This document shows, piece after piece, positions 1-7,944 of a stretch of DNA of 13,453 nucleotides. The notes under the pieces were generated by a model. The model saw only the letters and a program-made list of their open reading frames with translations, had not been told where the DNA came from and made no database searches. Position numbers and translations under genes: made by a program. The stretch lies in the NCBI GenBank assembly GCA_946405675.1, contig CAMJIC010000048.1, forward strand, positions 1 through 13,453. The letters are read 5' to 3'. Origin of the DNA: an uncultured Clostridia bacterium (GTDB lineage Bacteria; Bacillota; Clostridia; Lachnospirales; Lachnospiraceae). The first letter of the stretch is position 1; each line of letters opens with the position of its first letter.

Positions 1-92
1 CGTATGAAAGCGTAAATGAAGTGGCATCGGGCGATTCAGGATGCGAAGCATCGCCGATGCGTAACTGTTCAGAACGTGTTCTGAACAGTTGC
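1..92 (+). mobile_element. MITE-like repeat, copy 1 (left part outside window)
   Basis: This stretch matches positions 41-133 of the 133-bp element seen complete at 13166-13298, in the same orientation, with about six differences including one deleted C near position 55. It carries the internal hairpin arm GCATCGGGCGAT and the right-end hairpin AACTGTTCAGAAC / GTTCTGAACAGTT with a 2-nt loop (63-90). The right end reads CTGAACAGTTGC instead of CTGAACAGTTAC. The first 40 bp and the left target duplication lie outside the window, so the duplication cannot be tested here. It ends 46 bp upstream of the mreB-like start. Confidence 0.88.
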
Positions 93-138
93 CTGCTTAG
101 AAATAAGTAATAAGGGGTCAGGGGTAGAATAGTCACAC

Positions 139-1140
139 ATGTTTTTTTCAAATATGATCGGGGTGGACCTTGGTACGGACACTCTGAAGCTGCGCGACAA
201 AAGCGGCGAGCAATTCATGGAGAGCCGGAACATGATCGCACGGCGCGGCCGGAAAACACTGGCCATCGGAAACGACGCGTATCTGATGTACGAGAAGAAT
301 CCCACGTCCGTCCAGGTCCTTCGTCCTATGACCGGAGGAGTCATTGCCTCCGCTGAAGATATGGAGAGCGTACTGACCTATACGCTCCGCAAATTCACTA
401 CATTCTCGCAGAAAAGCGCGGGAATCTGCATCGCGGTGCCGTCCCAGGTGACCCCTGTGGAACAGCGCGCTTTTTATCATGTCCTGAATTCGACACTCAG
501 TCCCGGCAGGGTCCATCTGGTTGATAAGGGGATCGCGGATGCCATTTCGATCGGGCTTCCTGTTCTCGGGCCACAGGGACACATGATCGTGAACATCGGC
601 GCGGACACGACGGAAATCTCTGTCATTTCCGATGGCAAAGTGATCATCGGAAGGACGCTGAAGGAAGGCGGTTTCACGTTGGATGATGATATCGTCACCA
701 TGGTCCGGCGCAAGTTCAATATCAATATCGGGAGGCGCACTGCTGAACAGCTGAAGAATAATCTGGCCTTTATGATCAATGGCCCCAGGCTGGAACAGAA
801 GGTGTTCGGGATCCATACGTTATCAGGTCTTCCAAAGTCCGACCTGATCCCCGCGCTTGCAGTGTCGGTCGCGGTGCTTGCCGCAATCGACCGGATCGTG
901 GATGAAGTCAGGCAGGTCGTTGACCGCACGCCCCCCATGCTTCGGCAGGATATTTTCAGGGAAGGGATCTTCCTGACCGGAGGCGTTTCCCTGATCCAGA
1001 ATCTGCCGATGTATCTGCAAAAAGAAGTGTCGCTTCCGGTCTATCATATCCAGGACCCGAAGAATTCGACAATCCGTGGACTAGTCACTATGATCAATCA
1101 GAAAGAGCTGCATTCGCTGATGCGCTCGCCGAGACGATAA
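139..1140 (+). CDS. mreB: Divergent MreB/Mbl-family actin-like cell shape protein
   Basis: Bacterial actin homologue of 333 aa, the usual MreB length, expected to form membrane-associated filaments that guide lateral-wall synthesis. Visible motifs are the phosphate-1 loop DLGT (10-13), a phosphate-2-like loop NIGADTTEISVIS (152-164), LDDDIVTMVRRKFNINIGRRTAEQLK (181-206 region) and the adenosine motif TGG (280-282). The pocket is unusual: the usual DIGGGTTE reads NIGADTTE, and the conserved EEP that carries the glutamate thought to act in ATP hydrolysis reads DKG (129-131). The ATG at 139 places DLGT about ten residues in, as in the family; no strong Shine-Dalgarno is visible, the nearest G-rich stretch being too far upstream. 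It heads the mreBCD-mrdA operon, 18 bp before mreC. A canonical MreB or Mbl is probably encoded elsewhere. The family call is firm; ATPase activity is doubtful. Confidence 0.9.
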   Translation: MFFSNMIGVDLGTDTLKLRDKSGEQFMESRNMIARRGRKTLAIGNDAYLMYEKNPTSVQVLRPMTGGVIASAEDMESVLTYTLRKFTTFSQKSAGICIAVPSQVTPVEQRAFYHVLNSTLSPGRVHLVDKGIADAISIGLPVLGPQGHMIVNIGADTTEISVISDGKVIIGRTLKEGGFTLDDDIVTMVRRKFNINIGRRTAEQLKNNLAFMINGPRLEQKVFGIHTLSGLPKSDLIPALAVSVAVLAAIDRIVDEVRQVVDRTPPMLRQDIFREGIFLTGGVSLIQNLPMYLQKEVSLPVYHIQDPKNSTIRGLVTMINQKELHSLMRSPRR

Positions 1141-1158
1141 GGATGGAGGAAGCCGACC

Positions 1159-2385
1159 ATGAACCAGAACCGAAGGAAAGGCAAAACGACCCTGGTCATC
1201 CTTTCACTGATCTGCATCGCACTGATCACAATCTCCATCATCGGAGCAAGGACAGTCAGCCCGGTCACAGGATTTACCGGAATGATCATCACGCCGATCC
1301 AGAACGGGATGAATCAGCTGGGGACGTTTTTATCCGGCTTCTCCGAGAATCTGACGGATGCTGCCACGCTCAGGGAAGAGAATGCGCAGCTTCAGGTCCA
1401 GGTAGACAGCCTGAAGGCGGAAAACTCCAAGCTGGTGCTGAACAAGGAGGAACTGAACCGCCTGCAGAACCTTTTGGAGCTCAAGGAGCAGTATACGGAT
1501 TATGATACCGTCGGAGCGCATATCATATCCAAAGGTTCAGGGAACTGGTTTACGACATTCACCATTGATAAAGGGACGAATGACGGAATCCAGATCGACT
1601 GCAATGTGCTGGCCGGTGCGGGGCTTTGCGGGATCGTGACGCAGTGCGGGCCAAACTGGTCCAGGGTGCGTGCGATCATCGATGATGACTCGAACGTGTC
1701 AGCCATGATCTCGACCACCAGTGATACCTGTATCGTTGCAGGAAACCTTCAGCTGCTTGATGAGGGGACTCTTTCCCTGGTCAAGCTGACAGATGACAAT
1801 AATCACGTCCATGTCGGGGATAAAGTCGTGACGAGCAGCATCTCGGAAAAATATCTTCCGGGCATACTGATCGGCTATATTTCCGAGCTGAACAATGACG
1901 CGAATAATCTGACCAAATCAGGAACCGTGAATCCGGCCGTGGACTTCCGCCATCTTCAGGAGGTTCTCGTGATCCGGACATTGAAGGAATACATTCCCAG
2001 CGAGGGAGAGATTCCGGACCAGGAGGGCGCATCCTCACAGGATACAGCTACGCTTACCGCACCGCGTGCCCAGGACGCGGCAGCGGCAATGTCAGGCGAA
2101 AATGGCCAGTCAGAGGAAGCTTCCCCCGGCCAGGAAGCGCAGGACGCTTCTTCCGGGGACCAGCCATCCCAGGACGGGGCGGCAGGTGACCAGGGTGCGG
2201 AAGGGACAGCTTTGGCGCAGGACGGGGAGAATTCAGACACTGCGCAGGATGCTCAGAATGCAGATGCACAGCAGGACGTGCAGAATGAGGAAGGCTTAGG
2301 GGCTGATGGCCAGAGTGCGGAGGCATCGCAGGATGCTCAGAGCGCAGAAGAGGCTGGGCAGCCTGAGGGAGGGCAGCAGCAGTGA
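1159..2385 (+). CDS. mreC: Rod shape-determining protein MreC with long acidic C-terminal tail
   Basis: Bitopic membrane scaffold of the elongation machinery, which links MreB filaments to MreD, RodA and PBP2 outside the membrane. A basic N-terminus (NRRKGK) precedes one membrane segment (about 11-31). A coiled coil follows (about 66-112, heptad-rich LREENAQLQVQVDSLK), then the beta-domain typical of MreC (about 115-275, with GSGNWFTTFTIDKG and WSRVRAIIDDDSNVSAM). Family members are usually near 280-300 aa. This one has about 128 further residues (281-408) of low-complexity sequence rich in Ala, Gln, Asp, Glu, Gly and Ser, with one Arg and no Lys, and recurring AQDAQ-like words. Given the topology, the tail should lie outside the cell. 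A GGAGGAAG ribosome site lies upstream of the ATG. The end overlaps mreD by 4 bp (GTGA), suggesting translational coupling. Confidence 0.93.
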   Translation: MNQNRRKGKTTLVILSLICIALITISIIGARTVSPVTGFTGMIITPIQNGMNQLGTFLSGFSENLTDAATLREENAQLQVQVDSLKAENSKLVLNKEELNRLQNLLELKEQYTDYDTVGAHIISKGSGNWFTTFTIDKGTNDGIQIDCNVLAGAGLCGIVTQCGPNWSRVRAIIDDDSNVSAMISTTSDTCIVAGNLQLLDEGTLSLVKLTDDNNHVHVGDKVVTSSISEKYLPGILIGYISELNNDANNLTKSGTVNPAVDFRHLQEVLVIRTLKEYIPSEGEIPDQEGASSQDTATLTAPRAQDAAAAMSGENGQSEEASPGQEAQDASSGDQPSQDGAAGDQGAEGTALAQDGENSDTAQDAQNADAQQDVQNEEGLGADGQSAEASQDAQSAEEAGQPEGGQQQ

Positions 2386-2879
2386 AAAGAAAGATCCTGA
2401 TCGGCCTTCTGTGCGTTCTGGCACCTTTGCTGCAGACTACACTCATGTCCTATATTGCGGTTGCATCCATCAAACCGAATCTTCCGGTCATCCTGACTGC
2501 GTCATTCGCGCTGATGTGCGGAAGCAAGACCGGCATGATCATCGGATTTTCAACGGGGATCCTTTTGGATTTGTTTGGAGGGGGAACCCTGGGCTTCTAC
2601 GCGCTGATTTATACCTGGATCGGCTATGCGGCAGGATATACCTACCGGATCTTTTATGATGACGATATCAAGACTCCGCTCCTTTTGATCGGAATCTGTG
2701 ATATCGGCTATGGCCTTTATCAGTATGTGACCACCTTCATGATCAGGGGCAGAGTCAATGTGTTTTTTTACCTTGGCCGGATCATCATACCGGAGATGAT
2801 CTATACCGTGATCTTCGCGGTATTCCTGTATCAGCTGAATTACTATGTAAACAAAAAGACAACCCGGACATATTACTGA
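2382..2879 (+). CDS. mreD: Rod shape-determining membrane protein MreD
   Basis: Small polytopic membrane protein of 165 aa, typical for MreD, which acts with MreC in the elongation complex. The sequence is strongly hydrophobic with about five membrane segments. It contains the family's glycine-rich stretch followed by an acidic residue (GSKTGMIIGFSTGILLDLFGGGTLGFYAL, about residues 46-75). The GTG start at 2382 overlaps the mreC stop in a GTGA arrangement, and a GAGGGAGGG ribosome site sits in the last codons of mreC. Primary sequence is poorly conserved in this family, so the call rests on hydropathy, size and position between mreC and mrdA. Confidence 0.9.
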   Translation: MKRKILIGLLCVLAPLLQTTLMSYIAVASIKPNLPVILTASFALMCGSKTGMIIGFSTGILLDLFGGGTLGFYALIYTWIGYAAGYTYRIFYDDDIKTPLLLIGICDIGYGLYQYVTTFMIRGRVNVFFYLGRIIIPEMIYTVIFAVFLYQLNYYVNKKTTRTYY

Positions 2880-2932
2880 TCCTGGCGAACAGTAATCATA
2901 AGTCACACCTAATGTCATAATAATTCTGCTTC

Positions 2933-2955
2933 CCCGGATGCCTGAGCGCCGGGGC
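2933..2955 (+). promoter_or_regulatory. GC-rich hairpin in mreD-mrdA gap
   Basis: CCCCGG (2933-2938) pairs with CCGGGG (2950-2955) around an 11-nt loop, in the 93-bp gap just upstream of the mrdA ribosome site. There is no T run after it, so it is not a standard intrinsic terminator. It could tune readthrough, mRNA processing or translation of mrdA. The structure is visible in sequence; the function is inferred. Confidence 0.35.
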
Positions 2956-2972
2956 GGCCAGAGGAAGAAAGA

Positions 2973-5867
2973 TTGAATCCGAAGAAGAGAAAAAAAAGTG
3001 CAGCTGATTCACTCAAAAGCAGGGCGATCATCCTGATCGTCATTTTTCTGGTGCTGTTTTCCATGATCGTCTCCCGCCTGTTCACCTTGCAGATCCTGAA
3101 CGGGGAATCCTACGAGAATGATTTCACCCTTTCCATCGAGAAGAAGAGGGTACTGAAGTCTACCCGCGGCGAGATCTATGACTGCAACGGGAACCTTCTT
3201 GCCTACAATGAGCTGATCTATGAAGTGACCTTTGAGGATAAGGGCAGCTATACGGACAACATGACACGAAACCTGACCCTGAACGGGATCCTGTATACCG
3301 CAATCAGGATCATTGAGTCTCACGGTGATTCCACCTATCACAATTTCCGTGTCTCCCTGGATGAGAATGGAAACTATGTCTACACCGTGAAAGGATTTAA
3401 CCTTTCCAGGTTCAAGGCGGACTTTTTCGGCTACAGGACGATCGATGAGCTGAAACCGGAGGAAGCGGATATCTCCGCGCCGGATCTGATCGCGCTCATG
3501 TGCTCGGATCAATACTACGGGATCAATTCACCGAAATATTCCGACCAGGATCTTGCCCGTTGGAACATGCCCAGGGAGCTTCCGCCGGAAAAAGTCCTGC
3601 AGCTGTGCCAGTTCAGATCCACGCTCCAGGCCAACGCGTACCAGAGATATAATTCCATCCTCATTGCACGGGATGTCAAAGATGAAACGGTATCCCAGCT
3701 TCTGGAGAATACCGGCACCCTTCAGGGCATCGATGTGACGGAGAACGATAAGAGAGTCTATAATGACGCCCTCTATTTTGCCCCGATCATCGGCTACACG
3801 GGACAGGTATCCGCGGAAGAGCTGAAGGAGCTCAGGGAAGCGGATTCCAGTTATGATTCCACGGACATCGTCGGGAAGGTCGGACTTGAGAAGAAAATGG
3901 AGACAGAGCTCCAGGGTCAGAAGGGCTCTGAGACGCTCTATGTTGACAACCTTGGAAGAGAGCTTCAGGTATCCTCCGTTACGCAGCCCCAGGCCGGAAA
4001 TTCCCTGTACCTGACATTGGATTCGGATCTTCAGAAGGCATGCTACCATATTCTGGAGGAGTATATCGCGGGAATCCTGTGGGCAAACATCGCGGATACG
4101 GAATCCATCGAGACGGAATGGATCCAGTCGGCGGATGAGGTTTTCATCCCGGTTTATGACGTGTATTATTCTCTGTTTGAAAACAACGTGCTCAGTGTAG
4201 AGCACCTGTCTGACCCGGATGCCTCTGCAAATGAAAAGAATGTATACGCAGCGTTCCAGGGGAAAGCGGCATCCATCTTCGCCGAGATCAAGGATCAGCT
4301 GACGCGGGACGATCCGACGCCTTATTCGGATCTTTCGGATGAGATGAAGGTGTATCAGTCCTATATTGTCAACAACATGCTTCCCCAGACGGGGATCCTC
4401 AATGAGGAGGCTATCGATAAGTCAGACCTGACCTACAAGGCATGGGCTGAGGAAGAGAAGATCAGCCTGCAGGAATTTCTGACCTACGCGATCGCCAATA
4501 ACTGGATCGATGTGAACGGGATCACGGAGAACATGGAATATATGGACTCGACTGAGGTCTATTCGGCGCTTGCGGATTATATTGCCGAGTATCTTGGGTC
4601 CGATTCCAATTTCTGTAAAAGGGTATTCCGCTACATGCTGATGGCCCATGAGCTCAATGGCGCGCAGGTATGCCTGCTTCTGTTTGACCAGGGCGTACTG
4701 GACATGAATACCTCGGACTATGACAGGCTCTCTGACGGCTCCCTGAGCGGGTATGATTTTATCCGGGACAAGATCTACAACCTTCAGATCACGCCAGCCC
4801 AGCTGGCACTTAACCCATGTTCCGGCGCGGTTGTTGTCACAGACCCGGAGGATGGCACCGTGAAGGCCTGCGTGACCTATCCGAGCTATGACAGCAACCG
4901 GCTGGTGAACGACATGGACACGGCTTACTATAACAAGCTGGTGACAGACCTCTCCAGCCCGTTCTACAGCAGGGCGACCCAGGAGCTTCTTGCCCCCGGC
5001 TCCACCTTCAAGCCGATTGCCGCGACAGCGGGAGTTGCTGAGGGCGTGCTTGGCGTAACGGAGCAGCTTTACTGCACAGGGGAATTTGACGGTGTTGATC
5101 CGCCGGTCAAATGCTGGATCTCTCCCGGCGCACATGGCACAGAGACGCTTGCGGACGGAATCAGGAATTCCTGTAACTTTTTCTTTAATACAATCGGTTT
5201 CAGGCTGGCGTCTGTCAATGGGGAATATGATGATGATATCGGCGTGGAAAGCCTGAAAAAGTATGCCGGCATGTATGGCCTGGATTCCAGGTCCGGAATC
5301 GAGGTTCCGGAATCCTCTCCCCATATGCTGACCTATGACGCGGTCCGCGGGGCGATGGGACAGGCGGATAATGCCTACACGGTATCCCAGCTTGCGCGGT
5401 ATGTGATGACGCTGGCGAATTCCGGCCAGTGCTACGACCTGACCCTGATCGACAAGATCACGGATTCCAACGGAAATACTGTCCTGCAGAATGAGCCGGT
5501 GCTTCACAGTGAGCTGAAGCTGTCGGATGAGCTGTGGAATGCGATCCATACAGGAATGCGGGAGGTCGTCCTGAACCATGATTCCTTCAGTGATTATAAT
5601 ATGGAGGGCGGCGTACCCGTTTCCGGAAAGACCGGAACGGCGCAGGAGGTTGTGACCAAGCCAAACCATGCTCTGTTTGTCGGCTATGCGCCCTCTGACG
5701 CGCCGAAGATGGCCATCGCATGCAGGATCGCTTATGGTTACACGTCTGCCAACACGGCCGCTCTGGCCAGAGATGTTGTCAATTATTATTTTAAACAGAA
5801 GGATACGCAGGAGCTGATCCCAGGCCATGCAATCCAGGTAACGGCAGGGAACACCCGGACAGACTGA
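2973..5867 (+). CDS. mrdA: Penicillin-binding protein 2 (elongation transpeptidase), long form
   Basis: Class B penicillin-binding protein that cross-links peptidoglycan of the lateral wall as the partner of RodA. A basic N-terminus leads into one membrane anchor (about 17-38). The class B dimerisation domain begins near STRGEIYDCNGNLLAYN (about 62-80). The transpeptidase domain shows all three catalytic motifs: STFK with nucleophile Ser677, SCN at Ser733, and KTGT at Lys886. At 964 aa it is far longer than the usual 630-700. Most of the excess is an insert at about residues 352-615, between LDSDLQKACYHILEEY and SGAVVVTDPEDG; it is alpha-helical in character and without a motif I recognise. 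The start is TTG at 2973, chosen because AGAGGAAG lies just upstream and the basic and membrane segments follow directly. It ends 1 bp before minC. Confidence 0.95.
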   Translation: MNPKKRKKSAADSLKSRAIILIVIFLVLFSMIVSRLFTLQILNGESYENDFTLSIEKKRVLKSTRGEIYDCNGNLLAYNELIYEVTFEDKGSYTDNMTRNLTLNGILYTAIRIIESHGDSTYHNFRVSLDENGNYVYTVKGFNLSRFKADFFGYRTIDELKPEEADISAPDLIALMCSDQYYGINSPKYSDQDLARWNMPRELPPEKVLQLCQFRSTLQANAYQRYNSILIARDVKDETVSQLLENTGTLQGIDVTENDKRVYNDALYFAPIIGYTGQVSAEELKELREADSSYDSTDIVGKVGLEKKMETELQGQKGSETLYVDNLGRELQVSSVTQPQAGNSLYLTLDSDLQKACYHILEEYIAGILWANIADTESIETEWIQSADEVFIPVYDVYYSLFENNVLSVEHLSDPDASANEKNVYAAFQGKAASIFAEIKDQLTRDDPTPYSDLSDEMKVYQSYIVNNMLPQTGILNEEAIDKSDLTYKAWAEEEKISLQEFLTYAIANNWIDVNGITENMEYMDSTEVYSALADYIAEYLGSDSNFCKRVFRYMLMAHELNGAQVCLLLFDQGVLDMNTSDYDRLSDGSLSGYDFIRDKIYNLQITPAQLALNPCSGAVVVTDPEDGTVKACVTYPSYDSNRLVNDMDTAYYNKLVTDLSSPFYSRATQELLAPGSTFKPIAATAGVAEGVLGVTEQLYCTGEFDGVDPPVKCWISPGAHGTETLADGIRNSCNFFFNTIGFRLASVNGEYDDDIGVESLKKYAGMYGLDSRSGIEVPESSPHMLTYDAVRGAMGQADNAYTVSQLARYVMTLANSGQCYDLTLIDKITDSNGNTVLQNEPVLHSELKLSDELWNAIHTGMREVVLNHDSFSDYNMEGGVPVSGKTGTAQEVVTKPNHALFVGYAPSDAPKMAIACRIAYGYTSANTAALARDVVNYYFKQKDTQELIPGHAIQVTAGNTRTD

Positions 5868-5868
5868 T

Positions 5869-6663
5869 ATGTCATATTCATCAATCGAACTGAAGAGTAC
5901 ACAGTATACATTGACACTTGTCATGGATCCGTCCAGCACATTTGAAACGATCCTGACAGATGTCAGGAAAAAATTCGTCTCGAGCGCCAGGTTTTTCCGC
6001 GGCGCTCAGATGGCGCTGGAATTTTCCGGAAAAACGCTGACAGATGCGGAGCAGTCTGCGATCGTTCAGGCGATCACGCAAAGCTGTTCCCTTGAGATCA
6101 TCTGCATCCTGGAGAGGGATGAGGAAGCGGAACGCGCACAATATACAGCGATCACGAAGGTATTGAAGGAGCTGCCTCCTGAAGCGTCCGCCAGGGATCT
6201 GTCAACGCAGGGAGGTGCAAAATCCTCGGACGTGAAAAGCGCAGGGCCGGAAAACGGCGGATATGCGGATGTCCTGTGCGGAACGGTTAAAAATGGACAG
6301 AAGGTGCTCAGCGACCGGTCCGTCCTGATCCTTGGTGACGTCGAGCCCCTTGCCCAGGTCAGCTGTGCCGGGAGTATCTTTGTGGCAGGCTGCGCCCTGG
6401 GAACCCTGCGTGCAGGGCTTGGAACAGACGAACACAGCTTTGCGGGCGCGCTGGTGCTGAAGCCGCAGAATCTTGAGGTCTGCGGGCACAAAAGCATCAG
6501 CGGGATCCGGAAAAAAACGATGGATGACAGCTATACCATCTCTCCGCAGGCAGCATTCGTGGAAGACGGGCATCTGAAAATGTCCGGTATCTCAGGAAAG
6601 ATGTGGAGCCATCTGTTCCAACGTTTACAGGTCAAGGCAGAAGAGGACAGTACGGATCATTGA
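5869..6663 (+). CDS. minC: Septum site-determining protein MinC
   Basis: Inhibitor of FtsZ assembly that normally works with the membrane ATPase MinD to block division near the poles. The N-terminal domain (about 1-100) should contact FtsZ. A variable linker (about 101-133) leads to the beta-helical C-terminal domain (about 135-245), recognised by SVLILGDVEPLAQVSCAGSIFVAGCALGTLRAG (151-183), which matches the family pattern LGDVNPGA..GNI.V.G...G...AG. Length, 264 aa, is on the long side. The RSGQ motif of well-studied MinC proteins, linked with MinD binding, reads KNGQ (141-144). It starts 1 bp after the mrdA stop, so the two are probably coupled. No minD or minE follows; rodA is next. The stop lies inside the first unit of a 26-bp tandem repeat. 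Confidence 0.9.
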   Translation: MSYSSIELKSTQYTLTLVMDPSSTFETILTDVRKKFVSSARFFRGAQMALEFSGKTLTDAEQSAIVQAITQSCSLEIICILERDEEAERAQYTAITKVLKELPPEASARDLSTQGGAKSSDVKSAGPENGGYADVLCGTVKNGQKVLSDRSVLILGDVEPLAQVSCAGSIFVAGCALGTLRAGLGTDEHSFAGALVLKPQNLEVCGHKSISGIRKKTMDDSYTISPQAAFVEDGHLKMSGISGKMWSHLFQRLQVKAEEDSTDH

Positions 6664-6724
6664 CCCCAAAAAACAGTACGGATCAATTGCCGCAAAAGAT
6701 AGTATGGATCAATTGCCGCATTCT
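6647..6724 (+). repeat. Three tandem 26-bp units across the minC stop
   Basis: Units lie at 6647-6672, 6673-6698 and 6699-6724, each exactly 26 bp. Units 2 and 3 share the core GGATCAATTGCCGCA and begin ACAGTAC and ATAGTAT. Unit 1 begins ACAGTACGGATCA but has one A fewer at the AATTG and differs after it (TTGACCCC). Unit 1 encodes the last residues of MinC and contains its TGA stop. The repeats fill most of the gap where minD and minE would be expected, ahead of the rodA ribosome site. There are no spacers between units, so this is not a CRISPR array. Confidence 0.85.
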
Positions 6725-6770
6725 GATATTTCATGGCAGATCCCTTCAGTCAGCAAAGGAGTGAAATGGG

Positions 6771-7928
6771 ATGTTTCGACAATACAAGCTCAGGAATTAC
6801 AGCTTTCCTCTGGTGGCGGCAGTGGTCGCGCTGTCGGTGATCGGGATCATGGTCATCGGAAGCGCACAGCAGTCCTCTCAGACCCGGCAGACATTCGGGC
6901 TGATCATCGGCGTCGCAGTCATGCTTGCAATATCACTGTTTGACTATACGGTTTTTGTGCGGATGAGGTGGATCCTGTTTCTGGTTGGCTGCGTGCTCCT
7001 TGTCGCAGTTCTTCTGATCGGCGTCAATGTAGGAGGTGCCACGAGATGGATCAACATTGGCGTACAGTTTCAGCCATCCGATCTGATGAAGATGGCGTTG
7101 ATCGTTTTTTTTGCCGGCTATTTCCAGCAGTATGACGCGAAGCTGAATACGCCCAAGGTTCTTCTGGGGGCGATTGCCATCGTGGCTGTTCCGCTGTTTC
7201 TGATCTACAGAGAGCCGGATCTGTCCACAACGATCGTCACAGCTTTGATATTTTGTGTTATACTGTTTACGGCAGGGCTCAGCTGGAAGATCATTGTTTC
7301 CCTGCTCGCGATTGCCGTGCCGGGTGCCGCAATCTTCCTGAGTATTGTCCTGAGTCCTGACCAGGAGCTGATCGCGGATTATCAGAGAGACCGCATCATG
7401 TCCTGGCTTCGGCCCATGGAGTACGCGGATGAGGCCTATCAGCAGCAGAACTCCATCATTGCCATCGGTTCCGGCCAGCTCTATGGGAAAGGCCTGAACA
7501 ATAATGCCGTGAATTCCGTCAAGAACGGGAATTTTATCTCTGAGCCCCAGACGGATTTCATATTTGCGGTGGCGGGAGAAGAGCTCGGATTTGCAGGATG
7601 CCTTGCCATCGTCACGCTTGAACTGATCATTGCCATCCTTTGTGTCAGAATCGGTCTGCGGGCGAGAGAGAAGTGCGGGATGCTGATCTGCATGGGAGTC
7701 GGATCCCTTGTCTTATTCCAGAGTACGCTGAATATAGGTGTTACGACCGGGCTGATGCCGAACACCGGAATCACGCTCCCATTTGTCAGCTATGGAGTTA
7801 CATCACTTGTGACATTCTGCATGCAGATCGGACTTGTATTGAATGTTGGCCTCCAGCCGCGCAGGATCCAGACGGAAACGGATCCCGCCAGGAGACGTTT
7901 CCGCCCCACCTATCTTGCTTCCGGGTGA
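6771..7928 (+). CDS. rodA: RodA, SEDS-family peptidoglycan glycosyltransferase
   Basis: Polytopic SEDS protein that polymerises lipid II into glycan strands during elongation, paired with PBP2. At 385 aa it has about ten membrane segments. Family motifs are GGATRWINIGVQFQPSDLMK (88-107), REPDLSTT (147-154, with Asp150 at the catalytic acid position), QTDFIFAVAGEELGF (260-274) and PNTGITLPFVSYG (330-342). RodA is favoured over FtsW because of the mreBCD-mrdA context. The ATG at 6771 follows AAAGGAGTGA at good spacing. The basic C-terminal tail (about 363-380) is cytoplasmic. The gap from minC is 107 bp and mostly consists of the 26-bp repeats. Confidence 0.95.
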   Translation: MFRQYKLRNYSFPLVAAVVALSVIGIMVIGSAQQSSQTRQTFGLIIGVAVMLAISLFDYTVFVRMRWILFLVGCVLLVAVLLIGVNVGGATRWINIGVQFQPSDLMKMALIVFFAGYFQQYDAKLNTPKVLLGAIAIVAVPLFLIYREPDLSTTIVTALIFCVILFTAGLSWKIIVSLLAIAVPGAAIFLSIVLSPDQELIADYQRDRIMSWLRPMEYADEAYQQQNSIIAIGSGQLYGKGLNNNAVNSVKNGNFISEPQTDFIFAVAGEELGFAGCLAIVTLELIIAILCVRIGLRAREKCGMLICMGVGSLVLFQSTLNIGVTTGLMPNTGITLPFVSYGVTSLVTFCMQIGLVLNVGLQPRRIQTETDPARRRFRPTYLASG

Positions 7929-7944
7929 TGCCTCTTAAAATCTC

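Noticed and set aside
102..130. Promoter for the mreB-like gene at TAGAAT (125-130)
   Set aside because: The -10 is passable but nothing resembling a -35 lies at a suitable distance, and the box is only 8 bp from the ATG, leaving no room for a leader.
148..816. Minus-strand open frame opposite the mreB-like gene
   Set aside because: The + strand frame carries actin-family motifs; the reverse frame shows none and has unusual composition rich in His and Asp, typical of antisense shadows.
2066..2659. Additional + strand open frames inside the mreC tail and mreD
   Set aside because: They result from repetitive GC-rich tail codons read in another frame; mreC and mreD explain the region, including their 4-bp overlap.
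4422..5939. Long open frame (505 codons) on the minus strand across the mrdA gene
   Set aside because: It lies opposite the PBP2 transpeptidase domain with all its motifs, has no family signature and no ribosome site; it is a codon-bias shadow.
6647..6724. CRISPR-like array
   Set aside because: The 26-bp units are directly adjacent without spacers and partly coding; no cas genes are present.
6704..6943. Small open frame starting MDQLPHSD between minC and rodA
   Set aside because: It overlaps rodA in another frame, has no ribosome site, and comes from the third repeat unit.
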